The notes below the pieces were generated by a model that searched no databases, had not been told where the DNA came from, and was given only the letters and a program-made list of their open reading frames with translations. From DATIHT01 sp035480415 (GTDB lineage: Bacteria > Patescibacteriota > Microgenomatia > Curtissbacterales > GWA2-41-24), in NCBI GenBank assembly GCA_035480415.1, contig DATIHT010000077.1, positions 1-15,714 on the forward strand: DNA of 15,714 bases, written 5' to 3'. Positions 6,967 to 12,989 of the stretch are shown one piece after another. The position numbers were made by a program, and so were the translations under genes. How positions within the stretch are numbered: position 1 is the stretch's first letter; every line of letters begins with the position of its first letter.

Positions 6967-7045
6967 CGTGTATCGTTCATCGTTTTTTAAACGATTAACC
7001 ATTAACGATCTACGATTTACAAATCGGATTGGCATTAATTCCAAT
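6961..7045. repeat. CGATTAAC-word spacer before the pilin-like gene
   Basis: The divergent spacer is built of related words on the minus strand: CGATGAAC twice (6982-6975 and 6968-6961, the second covering the pilin start codon), plus ATCGTAGATCG and GGTTAATCG variants. An ATTGG/CCAAT stem lies near 7023-7044. No convincing promoter for the pilin gene is seen; TATATT near 7045 on the minus strand is a weak candidate. Confidence 0.5.
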
Positions 7046-7099
7046 ATACACTTTAGGTTTATAAATCAGCAAATCTAAACCAGGTACATTTATCTTTTG

Positions 7100-7128
7100 T
7101 TGCAAAGTCCTTCAAAGGGGAGAATAAT
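7100..7128 (+). promoter_or_regulatory. Promoter for the 7135-8097 gene, apparently leaderless
   Basis: TTGCAA (7100-7105), a 17-base spacer and AATAAT (7123-7128) end 6 bases before the GTG at 7135. The spacer contains AGGGGAG (7116-7122), which looks like a Shine-Dalgarno sequence. If the promoter call is right that sequence is not in the mRNA; if it is a real SD, the spacing to the GTG (12 bases) is long. Confidence 0.45.
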
Positions 7129-7134
7129 AAAATT

Positions 7135-8097
7135 GTGAAGGGATTTGTCGGCATATATATTCTAATTGCTCTAATTATAATTGGAGCGGTAGTAGCGGGA
7201 ACAAAACATCTTAAGCAATTTAAAGAGTTTAAACCAACAGCTTCAAATACAGCTGACGACAAAAAAACTGAACTTAAAACTTACAAAAATGACTACTATC
7301 ATATCAAGCTTGATATACCCTCTGATTGGAATATAGAAGAGGAAAAAACTCAAACTACGTCGTCGAATTTTAAACTATCCTCACCAAACAAAGAGATAGT
7401 TCTTCAATCAGGAATGCCCAACGAAAAAGACTTTCTTAATACAAATCCCTTTAAAGAAAAAGATGTCGAAATAGGTGAATATAAAGCAGCCAGAGAACAA
7501 TATAGGGATAACAATAATCAAATCATTGAGTACGTTGATTTATATAGTGTTCGTCAGCAAAAATCCGTCATCCTAAGTTTTACTGTCGGTGGAAATTTTG
7601 ATATTAACAATAAAAAACTATTAGAAATATTAAAAACATTTTCATATACTCAAAAAGAGCCTAGTTTAGACGAATTTATTAGCTACACCCTACCTAAAGG
7701 TTGGACCAAAGACTCTGAAGTTGGTACTAATTCAGACCCTGACAAAAATATTTTCTTGCATTCTCCAGGCAACGATTTAAGACCAGGACCTTTCATCGAA
7801 GAAGGTGCATGGATGGATTTTGATAGATATGAAAGCGATCCTAAAATAACACTTAAGGAGCAACTAAGTATAAACTCTAACCCTACATTTCCTACACTGA
7901 TAAAAATTGATGGACTAGATACATATAACGCGTTTCATTGTTACGAAGGTTGCAGCGATATATATTATGTAGAAAAAGGAGCTTACACCTGGCAGATTGA
8001 ATTTGGTTGCGTACTCTGCTCTACCAAATCTGAAACAGATAAAAATAAGTTTGCAAGAGATAGAGATGCATTCTTAAATTCCATCAAATTTAAATAA
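7135..8097 (+). CDS. Membrane-anchored protein with two PsbP/Mog1-like segments
   Basis: The product is 320 residues from a GTG start. A transmembrane helix spans 6-23. Two similar halves follow: residues 53-171 start with YYHIKLDIPSDWNIEEE and end with LLEILKTFSY; residues 182-319 start with ISYTLPKGWTKDSE and end with AFLNSIKF. This pattern (ordinary beta strand, 'P..W', then a final helix ending in a hydrophobic strand) is what PsbP/DUF1795-like lipoprotein domains show; the assignment is by eye. Only the second half carries cysteines, C269/C273 and C292/C295, perhaps disulfides or a metal site. It is divergent from the pilin-like gene and ends 24 bases before the proline tRNA. An extracytoplasmic binding or structural role is likely; no specific function can be given. 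Confidence 0.75.
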   Translation: MKGFVGIYILIALIIIGAVVAGTKHLKQFKEFKPTASNTADDKKTELKTYKNDYYHIKLDIPSDWNIEEEKTQTTSSNFKLSSPNKEIVLQSGMPNEKDFLNTNPFKEKDVEIGEYKAAREQYRDNNNQIIEYVDLYSVRQQKSVILSFTVGGNFDINNKKLLEILKTFSYTQKEPSLDEFISYTLPKGWTKDSEVGTNSDPDKNIFLHSPGNDLRPGPFIEEGAWMDFDRYESDPKITLKEQLSINSNPTFPTLIKIDGLDTYNAFHCYEGCSDIYYVEKGAYTWQIEFGCVLCSTKSETDKNKFARDRDAFLNSIKFK

Positions 8098-8102
8098 AAA
8101 GG

Positions 8103-8114
8103 TATAATTATAAT
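8103..8114 (+). promoter_or_regulatory. -10 box(es) of the proline tRNA
   Basis: Two TATAAT hexamers lie end to end (8103-8108 and 8109-8114). The second ends 7 bases before the first base of the mature tRNA. No clear -35 is seen; the upstream bases are the end of the preceding gene. Confidence 0.5.
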
Positions 8115-8121
8115 CAAATCA

Positions 8122-8194
8122 CGGGGTGTAGCTCAGCTGGTAGAGCGCGTCGTTCGGGACGGCGAGGTCGAGCGTTCAAATCGCTCCACCCCGA
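8122..8194 (+). tRNA. tRNA-Pro (anticodon CGG)
   Basis: Full cloverleaf of 73 bases. Acceptor CGGGGTG pairs with CACCCCG, discriminator A at 8194. The D stem is GCTC/GAGC, the anticodon stem CGTCG/CGGCG contains one T-G pair, the loop TTCGGGA (8153-8159) puts CGG at 8155-8157, and the T stem is GAGCG/CGCTC. CCA is not encoded. It reads CCG codons. Confidence 0.97.
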
Positions 8195-8201
8195 CACTAA
8201 A

Positions 8202-8235
8202 GTCGAGGCTCGATCAATAATTTGAGCGGCTCGAC
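8202..8235 (+). terminator. Hairpin after the proline tRNA, possible terminator or processing stem
   Basis: GTCGAG (8202-8207) pairs with CTCGAC (8230-8235), and inside it GCTC pairs with GAGC across a two-base bulge. There is no T-run after it. It may end or help process the tRNA transcript. The bases after it (8233-8244) hold GACACTTGATAC, whose exact reverse complement occurs at 11853-11864. Confidence 0.3.
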
Positions 8236-8274
8236 ACTTGATACCTGACACAATTGCCTGTAATCTTAAATTAG

Positions 8275-8397
8275 ATGCGCAAAAGTCATTCGTTCTCCAG
8301 ATTTATCGATGAGCCGGTAATTGCTCTTTCTATTTTAACAATCGGCCTCGTTGCCCTACTCTTGTCAGTTTTAGAATTCGCAAGAGCAATAAGCTAG
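8275..8397 (+). CDS. 40-residue single-helix membrane protein
   Basis: ATG to TAG, 40 residues. A basic head (MRKSHSFSRFIDEP) is followed by a hydrophobic helix VIALSILTIGLVALLLSVLEF and a short tail ARAIS. The composition (basic start, about 20 apolar residues, short hydrophilic end) is that of a small membrane protein, not random open frame. It sits between the proline tRNA and two other small membrane protein genes on the same strand. No SD is seen. It could assist the neighbour at 8503-8907, but nothing in the sequence proves this. Confidence 0.5.
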   Translation: MRKSHSFSRFIDEPVIALSILTIGLVALLLSVLEFARAIS

Positions 8398-8402
8398 TAA
8401 TT

Positions 8403-8450
8403 TTTAATTTGAAAATTAAATTTTTCAAAATATTTTAATATTTTCTTTTC
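8403..8450 (+). terminator. Two AT-only palindromes with T-rich tails, possible terminator
   Basis: TTTAATTT-GA-AAATTAAA (8403-8420) is followed by five T. AAAATATT-TT-AATATTTT (8427-8444) is followed by CTTTTC. The stems are weak but the T-runs fit termination after the small gene ending at 8397. The rest of the gap to 8502 consists of TTGAAAATT/GAAAATTAAG words. Confidence 0.35.
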
Positions 8451-8502
8451 AACATTTAGATTTGAATGAAAATTAAGAATTGAAAATTGAAAATTTAGAA
8501 AT

Positions 8503-8907
8503 ATGGACACTACCAAGCTTTACAAACCAGTCTTACAAGCATCAACAATACTCCTCACAATCGTCCTTGTTTGGTTCTCTTTTATTTACTACCCCAAGGT
8601 TTTAAACAAATACAAAACAGGCACTGCAGGCGCAAACCCAAAAATTGTCACAGAAGTTATTGCAGTAGACCAAAAGTTTCCCATTAAAACAAAAGGCTAC
8701 GAACTTACTTACGAAGAAAAATCGAACACCTATTACGCTTTAGTACAAGGCACAATGTTAGATTCGTTTGAACTGAACAGGCAAAGCGCCAAACTTGCCC
8801 TAAAAACAGCTCTTTCTATGGACAGTTTGTGCAAGGTAAATGTTATTTACGTATCTGCCTCTGGTATTAGCCTCCCCCAAAACCTCGCCACAAATTCAGA
8901 TTGTTAG
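8503..8907 (+). CDS. Membrane-anchored small protein, unknown function
   Basis: The product is 134 residues. Residues 11-30 form a transmembrane helix (STILLTIVLVWFSFIYY), and an exterior domain of about 100 residues follows. The domain starts with a beta segment (PKIVTEVIAVDQKFPIKTKGYELTYEEKSNTYYALVQG) described here only by position 46-83, then a helix (90-105), then a final strand (VNVIYVSASGISLP). Two cysteines, C110 and the C-terminal C134, could form a disulfide. No SD is seen before the ATG, which follows the AT-rich word spacer. The next gene begins 41 bases downstream on the same strand. No family is recognised. Confidence 0.7.
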   Translation: MDTTKLYKPVLQASTILLTIVLVWFSFIYYPKVLNKYKTGTAGANPKIVTEVIAVDQKFPIKTKGYELTYEEKSNTYYALVQGTMLDSFELNRQSAKLALKTALSMDSLCKVNVIYVSASGISLPQNLATNSDC

Positions 8908-8948
8908 AATTAGTAATTAGTACGTAATGAATATGTTACGATTATATT

Positions 8949-9179
8949 GTGCCTTCGTTTGACAAAATTATTTACATTATAATGGCAATCTTAGCGGGTG
9001 AACTGATCACGGATTTTATCAGCTATAAAATACCGCATTCCTCACTATGGTTTAACCCAAGTTCAGGAGAAATAAGCGGCTTGGGTTTCTTCATGCTTCT
9101 CGGATTACTAACCATTTTAATGCCCATCATTTGCTATCAAATCATCCTAAAAATACGACATCTTATAACTCGGGAGTAG
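8949..9179 (+). CDS. Small two-helix membrane protein
   Basis: The product is 76 residues from a GTG start, with two hydrophobic helices (about 6-27 and 46-68) separated by a polar loop (HSSLWFNPSSGEIS) and a basic tail (KIRHLITRE). An ATG at codon 12 would cut into the first helix, so GTG is preferred. There is no SD. The gap before it (8908-8948) is made of TTAGTAATTAG/TACGTAAT words. The arrangement suggests a small integral membrane protein; no family is recognised. Confidence 0.55.
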   Translation: MPSFDKIIYIIMAILAGELITDFISYKIPHSSLWFNPSSGEISGLGFFMLLGLLTILMPIICYQIILKIRHLITRE

Positions 9180-9237
9180 TAAAGCTTCCTCGCCATCATC
9201 CGCTGTCACAATTTGTAGTAAAATTAGCTCACCACAC

Positions 9238-9310
9238 GCCCTGGTAGCTCAATGGATAGAGCAGTCCCGTCCTAAGGGAAAGGTTGGGAGTTCGACTCTC
9301 CCCCAGGGCA
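9238..9310 (+). tRNA. tRNA-Arg (anticodon CCT)
   Basis: Full cloverleaf of 73 bases. Acceptor GCCCTGG pairs with CCAGGGC, discriminator A at 9310. The D stem is GCTC/GAGC and the T stem GGGAG/CTCCC. The anticodon loop GTCCTAA puts CCT at 9271-9273. The anticodon stem GTCCC/GGGAA has a G27:A43 mismatch at its top, and position 32 is G instead of the usual pyrimidine. CCA is not encoded. It reads AGG codons. A TAAAAT box (9219-9224) lies 13 bases upstream. Confidence 0.95.
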
Positions 9311-9318
9311 CAAATTTA

Positions 9319-9360
9319 GAGGTTAGAGCATGGTTAACTAACCTCCAAGCTCTATGCTCT
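9319..9360 (+). promoter_or_regulatory. Two mutually exclusive stems between tRNA-Arg and sortase
   Basis: Stem 1: GAGGTTAG (9319-9326) with CTAACCTC (9338-9345). Stem 2: AGAGCAT (9325-9331) with ATGCTCT (9354-9360). They share bases 9325-9326 and cannot both form fully. The spot, between the tRNA and the sortase start at 9375, would suit a tRNA terminator or a leader switch; no T-run follows. Confidence 0.3.
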
Positions 9361-9374
9361 GATAAACTAAAACA

Positions 9375-10082
9375 ATGGCCATCGACAAACGTATTTTACT
9401 AGTTCGAACAATCGGCAATTTCCTGATCCTTAGTGCACTTGCCGGCATATTTTTTACGTTCTACCCTGTTATTACAGCATTTACCAGCCATGAACTGGAT
9501 AATCTGCAGGGCAAAAAATTTGAAGCTTCGCAAACATCCAGCCCCACCCAAAGTTTTGGTAATTTGCTTGGCGACAAGCAATCCAATCCTGCCGAAATTC
9601 TTATCCCAAAAGACCCGAATTTTGATTTGATTGTAGAAAAAATTGGTGCCAACGCCGTCATTGTCCCCAATGTAGATGCTTCAAATAAAGATGTATACAC
9701 CGAAGCGCTAAAACGCGGTGTTGCCCACGCACTTGGCACTTCCTTCCCGGGCCAACCCGGTGTTACTTATCTTTTTGCCCATTCTACAGACACGCTTTTG
9801 AATGTCCCCCGCTACAACGCAATCTTTTATCTGCTATGGGATCTAAAACCGCAGGATAAAGTTGTTGTTTTCTTCAACGGTAAACGGTACGACTACCTGG
9901 TTACGGAAACCAAAATTACCAACCCAGACGATGTCTCTTACTTCACAATGAGAACCCCGGAACAAATTTTGGTTCTACAAACCTGTTACCCGCCGGGAAC
10001 AACCTGGAAAAGACTTTTGGTTGTAGCCAAACCCGCGTTTTCGCAAACATCCAGTGCCCAAACAGCACTAAAAACTAACTAA
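9375..10082 (+). CDS. Sortase family transpeptidase
   Basis: The product is 235 residues. A transmembrane helix lies at 10-34, a Ser/Thr/Pro/Gln-rich stalk at 50-75, and the sortase beta-barrel at 80-220. The catalytic triad is visible: His136 in TYLFAHSTD, Cys204 in LVLQTCYPP, and Arg213 in TTWKRLLVVA. The family cleaves a sorting signal in a secreted protein and transfers it to an amine nucleophile outside the membrane. The subclass cannot be decided by eye; it looks like class D/E. No LPXTG-like substrate is seen in the window, although the surface protein at the left edge is cut before its C-terminus. The stop codon overlaps the next start by one base (TAATG), so the two are almost certainly co-translated. 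No SD is seen before the ATG. Confidence 0.93.
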   Translation: MAIDKRILLVRTIGNFLILSALAGIFFTFYPVITAFTSHELDNLQGKKFEASQTSSPTQSFGNLLGDKQSNPAEILIPKDPNFDLIVEKIGANAVIVPNVDASNKDVYTEALKRGVAHALGTSFPGQPGVTYLFAHSTDTLLNVPRYNAIFYLLWDLKPQDKVVVFFNGKRYDYLVTETKITNPDDVSYFTMRTPEQILVLQTCYPPGTTWKRLLVVAKPAFSQTSSAQTALKTN

Positions 10083-11638
10083 TGGACTCAGCTCCAACAA
10101 ACTCCATAGAAAATGCGCAGCCAAAACAAGCGGAAACAACGCCTAAGCCAAATACACCAACTGCATCACCAGCAAATATTGCGGATAGACTCGACATATT
10201 AAGAAGGTTAAAAAACAGAATAACAAGCAGGTTCAAACGAGAAAAAGTATTTACAAATATTTACGAACCAGCTGGAAGCTTAGATGATCAGCTCGACTAC
10301 TATCAAAGAGCAATGAAGGTCAGTGACAGTAACGGAAAATCATTCTCTTTAAGAATGGTTGCCTCAAAATCCTATGGTGCGAGCAAGGAAGATGCCAAAA
10401 AAATTGCGGATTTTTTGTTAAATTATAAAAATGATATAGCAAATACGCTCACATCAGAATTTGCCGAAGTTAGAACGGACGGATTTATAGCCTATGAGGC
10501 TCTTGCAAATTACGAAGCAAAACAAAAAAGTAAAAATACGACAAAAGTTGCAGATGATTTAGAAACAAGGGTCTTTTCTGGTTTATACAATGTCGACAGA
10601 CCTGACATTCGTCGTTCGATATCCATCGCCGACTTCGCGGTAAACGCAATCAAAAGTAATTACCCCGCTGTCCAAGAAGCTGGCGCAAAAAACACCACGC
10701 TTGTTCTCGAAAAATATGGCTTAGACTACGATGCGTTTTTAAAAAAATGGGAAAGAACTGCTTATCATACAGGATCTGACCCTAACCAACCTGAACCAGA
10801 TCCCTATCTCTATTTAGGACAAAACTTGAAAAACATTGTTCTTTTAGAAGAACGACAGCCAGGAATATGTACGTTTTTAAACCAAGAATTCGGAATTGTA
10901 AATTTTGGAAGATTCCCCCACCAAATGCTGCTTGAACAATACCAGCAGGCAAACAATTCAGACACTCCGTATGGCGTAGTACTGTATCCGGCCGAAGACT
11001 ACAATGGAGCTTTTTACCACGACAAAGATGCTTTCTTAAGTCTTAACAAACAGCTGCGGGGGAAATATTTAGTTAGATTCGGTGAAGCTGAAAGTAAATA
11101 CGACATCGGACGCAAACTTATTGATTTGAGAAAAAGATATGGCAAACAAAAAATATCCTTTGCGGTAATCGGTGGTCATGGAACAGAGACTAGCATTGAA
11201 TTTGGCGGAGACGATCCAAAGCACATCCTAAAAGCAGAAGATTTAAAAGGACGCGGGGTAGGACGTACAAGCGAATTTTTTGAACCTCACCCCACCATCG
11301 TACTTGTTTCCTGCTCAACGGGAGCCAAAAATGGAATCGCTCAGCAAATGTCCGAAACAATTGGAGCAAATGTGGTTGCGCCCGCCGGAGAAACTAACAT
11401 AAAAGATTTTAAGGTTTCCTTTACGAATGACGATAGGCTAATTTTAGATGCCCAGTATAGAGATTCAAAAGACGAAAGCACCATGGTCTATAATTCCGGG
11501 GCCTTGATAGCAACCCGCGGTAAGAAAGACTGGGAAAGAGAAGATGCTAACAGAAAACTGCTGGAATCTTTAAGAGAAGAAAAAAAAACAGCTACAGGTA
11601 AAAGACTAAAATCCCAACACCCACACAGATTAAACTGA
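10082..11638 (+). CDS. Clan CD (caspase/gingipain-like) cysteine peptidase candidate coupled to sortase
   Basis: The product is 518 residues with no signal peptide or transmembrane segment. Residues 1-33 are Pro/Thr/Gln-rich, 34-55 strongly basic (ILRRLKNRITSRFKR), and 60-290 a helical region I do not recognise. Residues 355-440 carry the clan CD pattern: a hydrophobic strand then His-Gly (ISFAVIGGHGTETS, His366), and later a second hydrophobic strand then Ser-Cys (TIVLVSCSTGAKNGIA, Cys411), with GANVVAPAGETN after it. This order and spacing match clan CD peptidases (C11, C25, C80, caspase-like and DUF4347-like families). The tail (480-518) is Lys/Arg/Glu-rich. It starts on the last base of the sortase stop. 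The peptidase call is an inference from two motifs. The lack of an export signal is odd beside an exported sortase. Confidence 0.7.
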   Translation: MDSAPTNSIENAQPKQAETTPKPNTPTASPANIADRLDILRRLKNRITSRFKREKVFTNIYEPAGSLDDQLDYYQRAMKVSDSNGKSFSLRMVASKSYGASKEDAKKIADFLLNYKNDIANTLTSEFAEVRTDGFIAYEALANYEAKQKSKNTTKVADDLETRVFSGLYNVDRPDIRRSISIADFAVNAIKSNYPAVQEAGAKNTTLVLEKYGLDYDAFLKKWERTAYHTGSDPNQPEPDPYLYLGQNLKNIVLLEERQPGICTFLNQEFGIVNFGRFPHQMLLEQYQQANNSDTPYGVVLYPAEDYNGAFYHDKDAFLSLNKQLRGKYLVRFGEAESKYDIGRKLIDLRKRYGKQKISFAVIGGHGTETSIEFGGDDPKHILKAEDLKGRGVGRTSEFFEPHPTIVLVSCSTGAKNGIAQQMSETIGANVVAPAGETNIKDFKVSFTNDDRLILDAQYRDSKDESTMVYNSGALIATRGKKDWEREDANRKLLESLREEKKTATGKRLKSQHPHRLN

Positions 11639-11843
11639 TAAGCAAATATTCAAGCATGAGCTTATGAGAAAAATCACGCTTTATAAAATGGTACACGGCT
11701 CCCCAGATAAAATAGTATAAAGCCAGTGCAACGATAACCTCCAACTGTAAGGTAGGATTAAACCTAAACTTTAAAAAAGCAACAGCTCCAAGAGCTATAC
11801 CAGAAAGTAACAAGCTATAACTTAGTGTATCGATTCGTTTCAT
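11592..11843 (-). CDS. Small three-helix membrane protein
   Basis: The product is 83 residues: MKRIDTLSYSLLLSG followed by three hydrophobic helices (about 8-24, 34-52 and 64-82) joined by short loops, with KRDFSHK between helices 2 and 3. The pattern is clear integral-membrane coding. Its last 47 bases overlap, tail to tail, the end of the peptidase-like gene on the other strand. The last seven codons here encode the end of helix 3, so the overlap is part of a structured region in this protein. It lies 79 bases downstream of the CAP protein gene on the same strand, separated by nested inverted repeats. The function is unknown. Confidence 0.75.
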   Translation of the reverse strand: MKRIDTLSYSLLLSGIALGAVAFLKFRFNPTLQLEVIVALALYYFIWGAVYHFIKRDFSHKLMLEYLLISLICVGVGILVFYL

Positions 11844-11852
11844 ATTTTTAAC

Positions 11853-11906
11853 GTATCAAGTGTCATGTAACATGTATCATGAAGTAACTTCCTTGACACC
11901 TGATAC
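11853..11906. repeat. Nested inverted repeats in the spacer after the CAP protein gene
   Basis: Outer arms 11853-11865 (GTATCAAGTGTCA) and 11894-11906 match at 12 of 13 positions. Inside are two odd palindromes, CATGT-A-ACATG (11864-11874) and GAAGT-A-ACTTC (11881-11891). It may be a terminator for the CAP gene or a processing structure. No T-run follows on the minus strand. GTATCAAGTGTC (11853-11864) is an exact inverted copy of 8233-8244. Confidence 0.5.
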
Positions 11907-11922
11907 TTGACACCTAACACGC

Positions 11923-12906
11923 TCATAAAATTGCACCTCCTACAGCGTACCAAAGTGCAAATAGTACAAATGCCAAAATTGCCAAGTGTGCAATAACCGC
12001 CGGCCTTACTCTTAAATGTTCGTGTTTGAACGTTATTAAAAGCTCGAGCGCGAACATTAAAAATATAAACGCAATTAGACCAAACGAGATAATCTTGGCA
12101 ATAGAAAACTGGCGGCTGGCAAGAACCGTGGCAGTTTGGTTAACGGTTATCGGTTCACTATTGATGGTAGGAGCACTTTCTTCTTTGGGTGAACTGTTTA
12201 CTGTCAACTGAGAACTTTCTGTCGCTTCTTTTGCGCTGGAAGATGCTTCACTTTGTTCTGCCTGAACAGCTGGCGCCTGAACTATCTTCGCCTGCTGCTG
12301 GGAAACACCCGCACCAAATTCCTGAACAACAAGTATTCCATCGTGTCCGGTTAACTTACCAGAAACAACAGCAACTCCCACTTCTTTAAAATTCTTGTCC
12401 AAAAGATTATCACGGTGAGAAGGTGAATTCATCCAGGCATTAACAACTGCATCGGCATTGTCGAAGTCTCTGGCTAAATTTTCGCCGGCAAATACATATC
12501 TGTAACCGGCAGCGGTTATAAACTGCCATGGTGATTTACCACTTGGAGAAAAATGTGCCCAGTAATTTTCTGCAAACATATTGGCAGCTTTAGCACTGGC
12601 AGCGGCAGCAAGCTGAGAATTGTAGCTTAAGGCTCCCAAACCGTTTTGTGCCCTTTTTTGGTTAGTAAGCGCAATAATCTGGTCTGCACTAAATGTTGCA
12701 GTTCCAAGAATCTTTGGTGCCTTTAGGTGAACAAAATATAGACTGACGATCAAAACCAAAACTAGCTGAACATATGCAAACAGAGAGAAAGTAGAAATCG
12801 CATGCGCCCTGTGGTGAAGTTTTTGCGCGTGGCCGGAATTTATGGCAAATTCAGAGTCTACCAAAAAATGCGGCAGAAAATGATGAACGATTTTATGGCG
12901 GATCAC
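11923..12906 (-). CDS. Membrane-anchored CAP (SCP/PR-1) domain protein
   Basis: The product is 327 residues from a GTG start. The N-terminal 35 residues hold eight histidines (HHFLPH, GHAQKLHHRAHA) and should be cytoplasmic. A transmembrane helix spans 43-61. The CAP domain covers about 72-200: ALTNQKRAQNGLGAL, WAHFSPSGKSPW (His118), FAGENLA (Glu142), AWMNSPSHRDNLL (His164) and a terminal strand ILVVQEFG. Residues 205-262 are an Ala/Gln/Ser/Glu linker. Two further helices (270-292 and 303-325) end the protein, an unusual addition for YkwD-like CAP proteins. CAP domains are extracellular; the biochemical role in bacteria is mostly unknown. The divergent promoter at 12913-12942 has its -10 box 6 bases from the GTG. 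Confidence 0.9.
   Translation of the reverse strand: MIRHKIVHHFLPHFLVDSEFAINSGHAQKLHHRAHAISTFSLFAYVQLVLVLIVSLYFVHLKAPKILGTATFSADQIIALTNQKRAQNGLGALSYNSQLAAAASAKAANMFAENYWAHFSPSGKSPWQFITAAGYRYVFAGENLARDFDNADAVVNAWMNSPSHRDNLLDKNFKEVGVAVVSGKLTGHDGILVVQEFGAGVSQQQAKIVQAPAVQAEQSEASSSAKEATESSQLTVNSSPKEESAPTINSEPITVNQTATVLASRQFSIAKIISFGLIAFIFLMFALELLITFKHEHLRVRPAVIAHLAILAFVLFALWYAVGGAIL
12127..12216 (-). repeat. Word-repeat DNA inside the CAP gene linker
   Basis: On the plus strand 12138-12158 reads GGTTAAC, GGTTATC, GGTTCAC in tandem, one-word variants of each other. The mirrored side has GAACTGTTTACTGTCAACTG (12191-12210), again AACTG/CTGT words. It stays in frame and codes for the Ser/Val/Asn/Thr-rich linker (residues 231-260). 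It resembles the word-built spacers between genes. Confidence 0.55.
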
Positions 12907-12912
12907 TTATCT

Positions 12913-12942
12913 AGTATGTGGACAAAACATACCTAGAGTCAA
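12913..12942 (-). promoter_or_regulatory. Promoter of the CAP gene, apparently leaderless
   Basis: TTGACT (12942-12937), an 18-base spacer and CATACT (12918-12913) end 6 bases before the GTG at 12906, on the minus strand. No SD is seen. It lies next to the divergent promoter at 12953-12981. Confidence 0.45.
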
Positions 12943-12952
12943 GCGAAGAAAT

Positions 12953-12981
12953 TTGACACTATAGGTTTAATATGTTATCTT
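12953..12981 (+). promoter_or_regulatory. Promoter of the 12990-13394 gene, apparently leaderless
   Basis: Consensus -35 TTGACA (12953-12958), a 17-base spacer and TATCTT (12976-12981) end 8 bases before the ATG at 12990. If it is real, the upstream ATG at 12972 lies inside the promoter and is not transcribed. Confidence 0.5.
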
Positions 12982-12989
12982 TGGCCGAA

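Noticed and set aside
6967..7044. N-terminal extension of the pilin-like protein to the ATG at 7044
   Set aside because: The extra 26 codons translate the CGATTAAC-word spacer and would place the prepilin cleavage site far from the N-terminus.
7116..7122. AGGGGAG as a classic Shine-Dalgarno for the 7135 gene
   Set aside because: The spacing to the GTG is 12 bases and the motif lies between a -35 and -10 pair; since SDs are otherwise absent, I favour a promoter spacer, though it is not excluded.
9461..9739. Minus-strand 92-codon frame opposite the sortase
   Set aside because: It lies wholly opposite a gene with an intact catalytic triad and has no family-like features; the same applies to other frames hidden opposite strong genes.
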